Shown: one piece after another, positions 18,783 through 27,820 of the stretch
Numbering within the stretch: the stretch's first letter is position 1
How the letters are laid out: every line of letters starts with the position of its first letter
Assembly (NCBI RefSeq): GCF_900312815.1
Contig: NZ_OMPE01000004.1
Location: forward strand, 124,001 to 188,000
Direction: 5' to 3'
Origin: Aquimarina sp. AU474
GTDB lineage: Bacteria > Bacteroidota > Bacteroidia > Flavobacteriales > Flavobacteriaceae
Length of the DNA stretch: 64,000 bases
Notes under the pieces: generated by a model
Databases searched by the model: none
Told to the model about the DNA's origin: nothing
What the model saw: the letters and a program-made list of their open reading frames with translations, nothing else
Translations under genes and position numbers: made by a program

Positions 18783-20639
18783 ATGAAAAATAAGTTAATA
18801 CTATTATTTTCATGCTTCCTTTTTTCATTCATTCATGGACAAGTAGAAAAAATAGAGCCTCCGTTTTGGTGGAGTGGGATGCATCAAAAAGATCTGCAAT
18901 TAATGTGCTATGGAAAAAATATTTCCAAATATGATGTACAGATTGAAAATGTAACCATAAGTGATGTTACAAAAACTGAAAACCCTAATTATGTATTCAT
19001 CACTATAGATACAGAAGGGATCAAGGAAGAAACAATCTCTATAAATTTTAAAGAAAGTGATAAGGTTATATTTTCTCAACCGTATCAATTTAAAGCTAGA
19101 AGAGATCACTCTGCAAAACGTAAAGGTTTCGATAGTAGTGATGTAATGTACCTTATTATGCCAGATCGTTTTGCAAATGGAGATTCGAAAAATGATTCAC
19201 ATCCTGATACTGTTGAGAAAGCTGATCGATCTAATCCAGGAGGGCGCCATGGTGGTGATATTCAAGGGATAATAGACCATTTGGCTTATCTTAAAGAACT
19301 AGGTGTAACGGCATTATGGAGTACACCATTGTTGGAGGATAATGAACCTGTATATTCGTATCATACCTATGCTCAAAGTGATTTATATAAAATAGATCCA
19401 AGATATGGGACTAATGAGGACTATAAGCGTTTATCTACAGAGATGCATAAGTTAGATATGAAACTAATTATGGATTATGTAACGAATCATTGGGGATCCA
19501 AACACTGGATGATTAAGAATTTACCTACCAAAAACTGGATTCATCAATGGCCCGAAGGCTTTAGACGGAGTAATTATCGTATGACTACGCAGTTTGATGT
19601 TAATGCATCAAAAGTTGATGCCAAGGGGTGTATGGATGGATGGTTCGATACAACCATGCCGGATATGAATCAAAGTAATCCTTTACTTCTTAATTATATT
19701 ACTCAAAATGCGATATGGTGGATAGAATATGCCAACTTAGATGGTTTTAGAGTAGATACCTATTCTTATAATGATAAAGAAGGTATCGCCAAATGGACAA
19801 AGGCAATTATGGATGAGTATCCGAATTTTAATATAGTCGGCGAAGTATGGATGCATGATCAAGCTCAAATGGCCTATTGGCAAAAGGAGAGTAAAATAGG
19901 TGCTATTGATGATTTTAACTCTCACCTTCCTTCAGTTATGGATTTTACATTGCACGATGCACTTATGGTAATTTTTAATGAAGACGAAGGGGCATGGGAT
20001 AAAGGAATGATAAAGGCTTATGATAATTTCACTAATGATTTTCTATATCCAGATATAAATAACATTCTAGTATTTGCAGGTAATCACGACACTAATAGGA
20101 TTAATGAGATATATCAAGGAGATATAGATAAATATAAGATGGCAATTACGTTATTATGCACTACTCGAGGTATTCCGCAATTATATTATGGAGATGAAAT
20201 TGGGATGCTAGGTAATCGCGATAAAAAAGGAGATGGTGATATCCGAAGAGATTTTCCTGGCGGTTGGCAAGGTGATGAACAAAATGCCTTCTTGGCAGCC
20301 GGAGTGAATAAAGGAAGAACTGATGATCAGGAGGCTTTCTATTCTTTTACTCAAAAAGTGTTGAATTGGAGAAAGAACACACCAGTAATTCATAATGGGA
20401 AATTATTACAGTTTATTCCCTTCAATAATGTATATGTCTATTTCAGATATACCCAGGAAAAAACCGTAATGGTCGTAATCAATAATAGTACAACAGATCA
20501 AGAAATAGAGGTGGCTCGTTTTACAGAAGGAATTCAAAACTTCAAAAGAGGAACAGATATTATTAGCGATTCTAACATTGATATTTCTGAAAATTTTATC
20601 ATAAAATCTAAAGGGTCTATGATCCTAGAATTAAAATAA
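18783..20639 (+). CDS. Periplasmic GH13 amylase/neopullulanase (SusA-like)
   Basis: Periplasmic enzyme that would trim imported maltodextrins to maltose and glucose. The reading frame runs back to 18696, but that start lies inside the terminator hairpin. The ATG at 18783 gives a proper signal peptide (MKNKLILLFSCFLFSFIHGQ) and 618 residues. After it comes a cyclomaltodextrinase-type N-domain (EKIEPPFWWSGMHQKDLQLM), then the GH13 barrel: MDYVTNHWG, nucleophile in GFRVDTYSY, acid in VGEVWMHD and FAGNHDTNR. The C-terminal beta domain is of the Cyc-maltodext_C type. The N-domain opening resembles Bacteroides SusA. It precedes another GH13 gene by 28 bases. Confidence 0.92.
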   Translation: MKNKLILLFSCFLFSFIHGQVEKIEPPFWWSGMHQKDLQLMCYGKNISKYDVQIENVTISDVTKTENPNYVFITIDTEGIKEETISINFKESDKVIFSQPYQFKARRDHSAKRKGFDSSDVMYLIMPDRFANGDSKNDSHPDTVEKADRSNPGGRHGGDIQGIIDHLAYLKELGVTALWSTPLLEDNEPVYSYHTYAQSDLYKIDPRYGTNEDYKRLSTEMHKLDMKLIMDYVTNHWGSKHWMIKNLPTKNWIHQWPEGFRRSNYRMTTQFDVNASKVDAKGCMDGWFDTTMPDMNQSNPLLLNYITQNAIWWIEYANLDGFRVDTYSYNDKEGIAKWTKAIMDEYPNFNIVGEVWMHDQAQMAYWQKESKIGAIDDFNSHLPSVMDFTLHDALMVIFNEDEGAWDKGMIKAYDNFTNDFLYPDINNILVFAGNHDTNRINEIYQGDIDKYKMAITLLCTTRGIPQLYYGDEIGMLGNRDKKGDGDIRRDFPGGWQGDEQNAFLAAGVNKGRTDDQEAFYSFTQKVLNWRKNTPVIHNGKLLQFIPFNNVYVYFRYTQEKTVMVVINNSTTDQEIEVARFTEGIQNFKRGTDIISDSNIDISENFIIKSKGSMILELK

Positions 20640-20667
20640 CATTCAAATACAAAATATTTTTATTACC

Positions 20668-22056
20668 ATGAAAAAGATAATTTTAAGCTTTTTAGTTTTG
20701 GGAACTTTATTTTCCTGTGGGAAGACAAAGAAAGAAGAAACACTAGCCGAAACCAAAGTAGAAACTCAAGAAGTAGTAGTAGAAACTCTTGCGCCAATAG
20801 ATGATGCAATGATGGAAAATGCTGTTATTTATGAAGCAAACATTCGTCAATATTCTGAAGAAGGTTCTTTTAAGGCATTTACCAAAGATATTCCGGTATT
20901 GAAACAATTGGGAGTGAAAATTCTTTGGGTAATGCCAATTTACCCTATATCTACTACAAAGAGTAAAGGATCACTAGGTAGTTATTATGCAATTTCGGAT
21001 TATACTAGGGTTAACCCCGAGTTTGGTACCATTGAAGATTTTAGAGATCTTGTAAAAACGGCACATGATAATGGTATTTATGTAATTCTTGATTGGGTAG
21101 CTAACCATACCGGATGGGACCATGTTTGGTTAAAGGAACATCCAGAATATTATACAAAGGACAAAGAGGGTAATATTACTCATACTGTAGGGACAGATTG
21201 GACCGACGTAGCAGATCTTAATTACGACAATCAAGAAATGCGTGCGCAGATGTTAAAAGATATGACATATTGGGTTAAAGAAGAAGGAGTAGATGGGTTT
21301 CGCTGCGACGTTGCAGGAATGGTGCCTACAGATTTTTGGAACACTACCGTTGCAGAGCTAAAAAAAATAAAACCGCTATTTATGTTAGCCGAAGGTTGGA
21401 AACCGGAGCTGCTAGAAGATGCGTTTGATATGGGGTATGCTTGGGATACACATCATAAAATGAATGATATTGCTCAAGGAAAAGCAAAGGTAAATGAATG
21501 GGATAAGAGGATGAGTCAAATTGATACAATGTATGCCAAAGACGATATTTTAATGAATTTCACTTCTAATCACGATGAAAACTCTTGGAATGGAACCGTA
21601 ACCGAGCGAATGGGAGATGCTAAAGAATTATTTGCCGCCTTATCTTATGTAGCACCAGGAATGCCTTTGATTTATTCGGGTCAAGAATATGATATGGATA
21701 AACGATTATTGTTTTTTGAAAAAGATACTATAATTAAGAAAAAAGGAACTTTCTTTCCTCTATATGAAAAACTGGGACAATTAAAGAATAATAATCCAGC
21801 ATTGCATGGTGGTAAAGAAGCAGCTTCTTATACTCGATTAAAGACTAGTATAGATGATAAAGTTTTAGCATTTAAAAGAGAAAAAGAAGGGAGTAAGGTT
21901 GTTTTTATCGCAAATATGACCAGTAATCCTGCCAAATTCTCATTCGAGTATCAAGGAAAATGGATAGATTACCTTTCAGGAGAAACATATGCATCAAAAC
22001 CAGAAGATACTCATAGCTTAGAAGGCTGGAAATACCGCATTCTTATTCAAGAATAA
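20668..22056 (+). CDS. Lipoprotein GH13 alpha-amylase
   Basis: Membrane-attached alpha-glucan hydrolase. The 462-residue protein has a short lipoprotein signal (MKKIILSFLVLGTLFSC, Cys17) and a polar linker rich in K, E and T. The GH13 barrel begins at AVIYEANIRQYSEEGSF and carries LDWVANHTGWDH, nucleophile in GFRCDVAGM, acid in LAEGWKPE and TSNHDENSW. The C-terminal beta domain is short. It follows the SusA-like gene by 28 bases in the same operon and is closed by a strong terminator. The linker after Cys17 (GKTKKEE) lacks the acidic surface signal seen in SusD and the sus-operon amylase, so a periplasm-facing location is possible. Exact product pattern cannot be inferred. Confidence 0.9.
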   Translation: MKKIILSFLVLGTLFSCGKTKKEETLAETKVETQEVVVETLAPIDDAMMENAVIYEANIRQYSEEGSFKAFTKDIPVLKQLGVKILWVMPIYPISTTKSKGSLGSYYAISDYTRVNPEFGTIEDFRDLVKTAHDNGIYVILDWVANHTGWDHVWLKEHPEYYTKDKEGNITHTVGTDWTDVADLNYDNQEMRAQMLKDMTYWVKEEGVDGFRCDVAGMVPTDFWNTTVAELKKIKPLFMLAEGWKPELLEDAFDMGYAWDTHHKMNDIAQGKAKVNEWDKRMSQIDTMYAKDDILMNFTSNHDENSWNGTVTERMGDAKELFAALSYVAPGMPLIYSGQEYDMDKRLLFFEKDTIIKKKGTFFPLYEKLGQLKNNNPALHGGKEAASYTRLKTSIDDKVLAFKREKEGSKVVFIANMTSNPAKFSFEYQGKWIDYLSGETYASKPEDTHSLEGWKYRILIQE

Positions 22057-22077
22057 TTAGATTAAAAGTGTTAATGT

Positions 22078-22113
22078 AAAAAACGACTTGCTTTGGGCAA
22101 GTCGTTTTTTTAT
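22078..22113 (+). terminator. Strong Rho-independent terminator after the GH13 pair
   Basis: A 14-bp perfect stem (22078-22091, AAAAAACGACTTGC, with 22097-22110), a 5-base loop and a T-run, 22 bases past the GH13 stop. It separates the starch genes from pfkA. Confidence 0.92.
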
Positions 22114-22303
22114 TTGTAGATATGTATGACATATAAGAGATGACATCATAGTCTTAATATATCTAGATATTCTTAATATAATTCTAGAAAATGTGTTAAA
22201 ATAATGCTTTTTACATGATTAAACACTGAATTTATTAACCGAAAACGTTTTAGTTTTTTTGCAAATTAGGTTATTATGGTCATTAACGATAGATTTGGCT
22301 TCA

Positions 22304-23290
22304 ATGACAAAAGAAGTTAAAAATATAGCCGTATTGACCTCAGGAGGAGATGCTCCTGGAATGAATGCTGCCATTAGAGCAGTAGTTCGAGCATGTAGTT
22401 TTTATAAGGTTAATTGTTTTGGTATATACAAAGGATACGAAGGTTTAATTAATAATGAAATCGAAAGTTTAAATGCTCGTTCGGTTCGTAATATTATTAA
22501 TAAAGGAGGGACTTTTCTTAAATCGGCTCGTTCTAAAGAATTTAGAACTATAGAAGGAAGACAAAAAGCATATAATAATTTAATTAAAAATGATATTGAT
22601 GCTCTAGTGGTAATAGGTGGTGATGGTAGTTTTACTGGAGCTTTAAAATTATCGGAAGAATTTAATTTTCCCGTAGTGGGTATTCCTGGTACTATTGATA
22701 ATGATATTAATGGTACAGACTATACTATAGGGTATGATACTGCACTTAATACTGTTGTAGAAGCTATTGATAAAATACGAGATACCGCTAGTTCTCATAA
22801 TCGCTTGTTTTTGATAGAAGTTATGGGGCGTGATGCTGGCGATATTGCCTTAAATGCTGGAATTGGAGCCGGTGCCGAAGAAATACTTATTCCAGAAGAA
22901 GATATGGGAGTAGATAGATTAATAGACTCTCTTAGAAAAAGTAAAAAAACAGGTAAAACTTCTAGTATTATAGTCGTTGCAGAAGGAGATAAATCCGGGA
23001 AGAATATTTTCGAACTAGGAGAATATGTAGAAGAAAACCTAGATGATTACGAGGTGAGAGTATCTGTTCTAGGGCATATTCAAAGAGGAGGAGCGCCAAG
23101 CTGTTACGATAGAGTATTGGCGAGTAAATTAGGAGTAGGAGCGGTAGAGTCTTTGATGGAAGGTAGACGTGATGTTATGATTGGGATAGTGCATAAAACA
23201 GTGACTATTGTACCTCTTAAAAAAGCATTAGATAAGAGATCACATAGTCATGATGGTCTTATAAAAGTTGCAGATATCACTTCGGTGTAA
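22304..23290 (+). CDS. pfkA: ATP-dependent 6-phosphofructokinase
   Basis: Phosphorylates fructose 6-phosphate to fructose 1,6-bisphosphate in glycolysis. I chose the ATG at 22304 (MTKEVKNIAVLTSGGDAPGM, 328 residues) over an upstream TTG at 22259, because it matches the normal PfkA N-terminus. Motifs: LTSGGDAPGMNAAIRA (nucleotide binding), GGDGSFTGA with the glycine expected of ATP-using forms, catalytic PGTIDNDING, and VEVMGRDAG-like IEVMGRDAGDIAL for the sugar phosphate. It leads a pair with gapA 45 bases downstream. Being directly after the maltose genes suggests linked carbon flow. A 10-bp AAAACGTTTT palindrome lies ~52 bases before the ATG. Confidence 0.97.
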   Translation: MTKEVKNIAVLTSGGDAPGMNAAIRAVVRACSFYKVNCFGIYKGYEGLINNEIESLNARSVRNIINKGGTFLKSARSKEFRTIEGRQKAYNNLIKNDIDALVVIGGDGSFTGALKLSEEFNFPVVGIPGTIDNDINGTDYTIGYDTALNTVVEAIDKIRDTASSHNRLFLIEVMGRDAGDIALNAGIGAGAEEILIPEEDMGVDRLIDSLRKSKKTGKTSSIIVVAEGDKSGKNIFELGEYVEENLDDYEVRVSVLGHIQRGGAPSCYDRVLASKLGVGAVESLMEGRRDVMIGIVHKTVTIVPLKKALDKRSHSHDGLIKVADITSV

Positions 23291-23299
23291 AAATAATAA

Positions 23300-24355
<1,056 letters not shown>

Positions 24356-24366
24356 ATATATAGGTA

Positions 24367-24440
24367 ACAATCAATTGAGCGAAGTCGAAAATGTAAGTAG
24401 TAGTTATTTAATAGCTGTTGACTACGCTCAATTGGATTGT
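24367..24440. repeat. Long imperfect inverted repeat between gapA and the kinase gene
   Basis: Left arm 24367-24381 (ACAATCAATTGAGCG) pairs with right arm 24425-24440 with one bulged base and a 43-base loop. The left arm is followed by AAGTCGAAA. Sequences of the type TGAGCGNAGTCGAA are, to my knowledge, recurrent intergenic repeats in flavobacterial genomes, so this may be a dispersed palindromic repeat or a weak terminator. Confidence 0.5.
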
Positions 24441-24487
24441 ATATAAAAATTTTTGTTCTCTTTTGCTAACAACAAACAAATTTTCAA

Positions 24488-25360
24488 ATGATTTTATTAG
24501 CTGATGGTGGTTCTACTAAATGCGATTGGATTCTTCTAGATGAATCTGGAGAAATCGTATTTAAAACCCGAACACAAGGTTTAAATCCTGCGGTATTCGA
24601 AAAATCTCTACTCGAAAAAAGAATTAGAGATAATGAAGAGCTTTCTTCGAACCTAGATAAAATTGATGTAATTCACTTTTATGGTGCGGGATGCGGGACT
24701 AAAAAACCTGCAGCGATGTTGGCAAAAGTATTTGAAGATTTTTTTATAAATGCAACAGAAGTAGTTGTAAAAGAGGATATGGTAGCCGCTGTGTATGCAG
24801 CTACAACAGAGCCAGGGATTATCTGTATTTTAGGTACAGGATCCAATAGCTGTTATTATGATGGAGATGATATACATATGGTAGTAGATTCTTTAGGTTA
24901 TATTCTAATGGATGAAGCTAGTGGTAACCACTTTGGTAAACGTTTGATAAAAGATTATTATTATAAACGAATGCCACCCGAGGTAGCATCAGAGTTCGAA
25001 AAACGATTCGACCTATCTTCAGATTCTATAAAAGAAAATTTATATAAGAAAGAGAATCCAAATACGTATTTGGCTTCTTTTGCAGAGTTTATTTTTACAA
25101 GCGAAAGAAACGGTTATTTTTATAAAATAGTAACCGAAGGAATACAGGAATTTGTTGAAAATAGAGTACTGTGTTTTCCTGAAGCCCAAAATGTTCCCAT
25201 TCATTTTATTGGTTCAATTGCACATTTTAGTGAAGATATTATTAGAGCAGCAGTATGGCCTTATAATCTTACAGTAGGAAATATTGTTAGACGACCTATA
25301 GATGGTATTATAGATTACTATCGCAACGAAATCATCAAAAAGAAACCAAATAAGGTTTAA
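24488..25360 (+). CDS. BadF/BadG-type ATPase, probable N-acetylglucosamine kinase
   Basis: Sugar kinase of the ASKHA fold that probably phosphorylates N-acetylglucosamine or a related sugar. The 290-residue protein has the phosphate-1 loop at its start (ILLADGGSTKCDWIL), the phosphate-2/connector region FYGAGCG and CILGTGSNSCYYDG, and the GYILMDEASGNHFG segment, which are landmarks of the BadF/BadG/BcrA/BcrD family kinases of Bacteroidota. It follows gapA after an inverted repeat. Its stop overlaps the stop of the convergent sensor kinase gene by four bases. The exact substrate is inferred from family annotation, not from the sequence, and a role as an uncharacterised sugar kinase is possible. 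Confidence 0.8.
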   Translation: MILLADGGSTKCDWILLDESGEIVFKTRTQGLNPAVFEKSLLEKRIRDNEELSSNLDKIDVIHFYGAGCGTKKPAAMLAKVFEDFFINATEVVVKEDMVAAVYAATTEPGIICILGTGSNSCYYDGDDIHMVVDSLGYILMDEASGNHFGKRLIKDYYYKRMPPEVASEFEKRFDLSSDSIKENLYKKENPNTYLASFAEFIFTSERNGYFYKIVTEGIQEFVENRVLCFPEAQNVPIHFIGSIAHFSEDIIRAAVWPYNLTVGNIVRRPIDGIIDYYRNEIIKKKPNKV

Positions 25361-26709
25361 GACGGTTTGATTTTTTGAAGGTTGTAGTTTAGCGTAACTC
25401 GAGTTCCTTCTCCGGGAATAGAGTTTAAAAATAACCTCCCGTCTATGTACTGCATACGTTCTTTCATGAAGAATAACCCCATACCGCCTTCTGCATTGTT
25501 ATTAGGTTTGGATGGGATTTTGGAGATATCATACCCTTTACCATTATCATTAATTGTAATGCTTAGTAATGTTTCGGAATGATTTATGGTAATAATAATA
25601 TATTCAGAATTGGCATATTTAACAGCGTTATTAACGGCCTCTTGAGTAACTCTGTATAAATTGGTTTCTACAAGTGTATCAAATCTTTGATCAAAATTAG
25701 ACGTATTTTCAAATAGAATTTGCTTGCCAGTAAGTTTTGAAAGTTCCTTTACCATTTTTTGAAGAGCTATAGAAATACCATAATCCTGAAGCTCAGGAGG
25801 AGTAAGGTTAAAAGTAGCAATTCGTATTCCTTGAATAAGGTCATTGGATAATTGTTTTAACCCTTCAATTTTTTGTTGAGCTTTTTCTAAATTTTTAAAG
25901 CTTATAGATTCAATATTAAGCTTTAGTGCTGTGAGCATTTGACCAATACTGTCATGGATTTCTTTTGCAATTCTTTTTCTTTCTTCTTCTTGTGCTTCAA
26001 CGATTTGACTTGCATTTGACTTTTGTGTTTCTTCTTTTTCTTTATATTGGGCGGCGTTTAATCGTTCTATTTCAATTTGGGCTTCCTTCCTTTTTGAGAT
26101 ATCAGAGCATAAAACAAGACGTTCAGAATCTCCTGAGGTTTTAAATATAGTTAGTATAGAAATATCTAACCATATTTTCTGATTTACGGCAGTAACAAAC
26201 TCAAACTCTTCATTAAATACCCCACCCTTATTTTGTAATATTAATTGCAACAATTTATTCCTCTGTACCTCACTTAGGTACATGAGATCAACAAGATTTT
26301 TTTTGCTGTAATTTTGTTCTATGCTCAGTAATTTGGCAAAACGTTCTCCAAGGTTAATGATAAGACCGTCACTAGTTGTCCTTGCGTATAGAACAGTTTG
26401 GTCCATTGCATGATTTAATGCAGATAATTCCTGAATACTTTGATCTTTAGATATTTGATTTTCTGTTAGTCGATCTATATCGACTAACATTTGTTGTTCT
26501 TTTTTTTCTAATCGTATTATATAAGAATTAAATTGAGTAAATATTATGCCTATGGAGATTGAAAAGGCAATAAACAAAATTGCTAATAGCGTAAGAAAGT
26601 ACGTTAATGGCATTACAGAAGAATACCCTAAGAATATCACAATAAAACATAATACCAAACCTATTAAAAGGAATAATTTTATTTTTTTAATGCGATCAGA
26701 AATGTTCAT
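25357..26709 (-). CDS. PAS-domain sensor histidine kinase (HisKA_3/NarX-like) in the nir operon
   Basis: Membrane sensor kinase, likely the partner of the NarL-type regulator at 32065. The 450-residue protein has two N-terminal membrane helices (~11-30 and ~34-57) with almost no periplasmic loop, a short coiled coil, and a PAS domain (~105-208). A HisKA_3 dimerisation domain follows, with EEERKRIAKEIHDSIGQ (His252). The ATPase domain has TQEAVNNAVKYA, DNGKGYDIS and GMGLFFMKER. HisKA_3 kinases normally pair with LuxR/NarL-type regulators. It is the last gene after nirB-nirD-DUF4202, 6 bases from DUF4202. With little sensor outside the membrane, the signal is probably read in the cytoplasm through the PAS domain. 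Confidence 0.9.
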   Translation of the reverse strand: MNISDRIKKIKLFLLIGLVLCFIVIFLGYSSVMPLTYFLTLLAILFIAFSISIGIIFTQFNSYIIRLEKKEQQMLVDIDRLTENQISKDQSIQELSALNHAMDQTVLYARTTSDGLIINLGERFAKLLSIEQNYSKKNLVDLMYLSEVQRNKLLQLILQNKGGVFNEEFEFVTAVNQKIWLDISILTIFKTSGDSERLVLCSDISKRKEAQIEIERLNAAQYKEKEETQKSNASQIVEAQEEERKRIAKEIHDSIGQMLTALKLNIESISFKNLEKAQQKIEGLKQLSNDLIQGIRIATFNLTPPELQDYGISIALQKMVKELSKLTGKQILFENTSNFDQRFDTLVETNLYRVTQEAVNNAVKYANSEYIIITINHSETLLSITINDNGKGYDISKIPSKPNNNAEGGMGLFFMKERMQYIDGRLFLNSIPGEGTRVTLNYNLQKIKPS

Positions 26710-26715
26710 TAAGAC

Positions 26716-27306
26716 TTATCCATTTAGTGCGCTTTGAATCAAAGCTAAAGCTTTTTCTGAAAATGATAACTTTAATGCAGCTTGATGGCCATTCTCAGAC
26801 ATTTTTCGCCAGGTTTTTTGCAAGATGTCTACTACTTTTTCTTCAGTATGTTTTTCTAAAAACGACTCGTAATAAAAATCTAGAAATACAAGACATATTA
26901 CGTCTTCTAAAACCTGAGTCTCTTCGTCTTTTTTTAATTTCTTTTTTTGAAGTAAAAAGGTAACCCTATCTATAACCTCAGAATCATAATGAATACCCTG
27001 AAGAATTTGTGACGCTTTTTGTGCATGAAATTTTTTTAATTCCTCTCGCCATTTTAGATATCCTACTCGATCCATTGGATAACTATTTCTTGGGATTTCC
27101 CATCTACATATGTGTTGAGCTCTTGCAGCGAGCTTTAACGCTTCAGAAGCTTTAGGTTCATATTTTTCTAAAGTTTGAGTCATCCGTTGCCCGTAAATTA
27201 GTTCTTTAGGCACAAGGTCTCCTTTAATTTTTTCAGTATTAGGGTCTTTGGCATTTGCTTCATCAAATAAAGCATATGCTTTTTTTAGCGTGTTGGTGAT
27301 TGGCAT
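26716..27306 (-). CDS. DUF4202 family protein
   Basis: Unknown function. The 196-residue cytoplasmic protein matches DUF4202 as I recall it: the motif HICRWEIPRNSYPMDRVGYL (His and Arg conserved), YLKWREELKKFHA, and a later EDVICLVFLDFYYESF. The set of conserved His, Glu and Asp residues in an all-helical protein suggests a metal-dependent HD-like fold, but that is inference. It lies 65 bases after nirD and 6 bases before the sensor kinase, so it is co-transcribed with nitrite reductase. DUF4202 genes occur beside nitrogen or sulfur assimilation genes in other bacteria, to my knowledge, so a helper or regulatory role there is plausible. Confidence 0.85.
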   Translation of the reverse strand: MPITNTLKKAYALFDEANAKDPNTEKIKGDLVPKELIYGQRMTQTLEKYEPKASEALKLAARAQHICRWEIPRNSYPMDRVGYLKWREELKKFHAQKASQILQGIHYDSEVIDRVTFLLQKKKLKKDEETQVLEDVICLVFLDFYYESFLEKHTEEKVVDILQKTWRKMSENGHQAALKLSFSEKALALIQSALNG

Positions 27307-27371
27307 AAAAGTTTTAGTATGATATACCTACAAAGTTAAGTCTTTTTTGACCTAGAATCTATTAATAATAG

Positions 27372-27749
27372 TTATTCTGCGAAACCAATATAGACTATGC
27401 TGTTTTCTATTTTTACTGGATACGTAGCAATAGGAGAGAGATCACCATCGAGGTTTTTACCATTGTCTAGTGAGAATGTTTTTTTATGCATTGGGCAAGC
27501 TACTTTTGGAATTCCGTTTTGATCCCCAATCATCCCCCGACTTAATACCATTTCCATTTTATGAGGACATACATTTTGACAAGCGTACCAGGTATTTTTT
27601 CGTTCAAAGTTAAAAACGGCGATTTGTTTATCTTTATATTTTATACAAGCACCTCCATTTTTTGGGAAATCACTCACTTTGGCGGCTTCAAACCAGATAG
27701 TCACTTCTTTTTTCGAAATGGTTTTATAAATATCTAAAAGTTCTTCCAT
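27372..27749 (-). CDS. nirD: Nitrite reductase small subunit (Rieske-type)
   Basis: Small subunit of the NADH-dependent assimilatory nitrite reductase, which works with NirB in the cytoplasm. The 125-residue protein has a Rieske fold. Both cluster-ligand pairs are present: Cys-x-His in NVCPHK and Cys-x2-His in ACPMHKKTF. Many NirD proteins lack these ligands, so this one may carry a real [2Fe-2S] cluster. It starts 71 bases after the nirB stop and is followed by DUF4202 and the sensor kinase in the same direction. Confidence 0.95.
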   Translation of the reverse strand: MEELLDIYKTISKKEVTIWFEAAKVSDFPKNGGACIKYKDKQIAVFNFERKNTWYACQNVCPHKMEMVLSRGMIGDQNGIPKVACPMHKKTFSLDNGKNLDGDLSPIATYPVKIENSIVYIGFAE

Positions 27750-27820
27750 GATTTTAAAGTTTTGGGTTTCTAGTGTTGATGTAAGAATGTTAATTATTTA
27801 AACTAATAAGTCTAGGAATA

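Noticed and set aside
22259..22303. TTG start for pfkA
   Set aside because: The 15 extra codons have no family counterpart; the ATG at 22304 gives the standard PfkA N-terminus.
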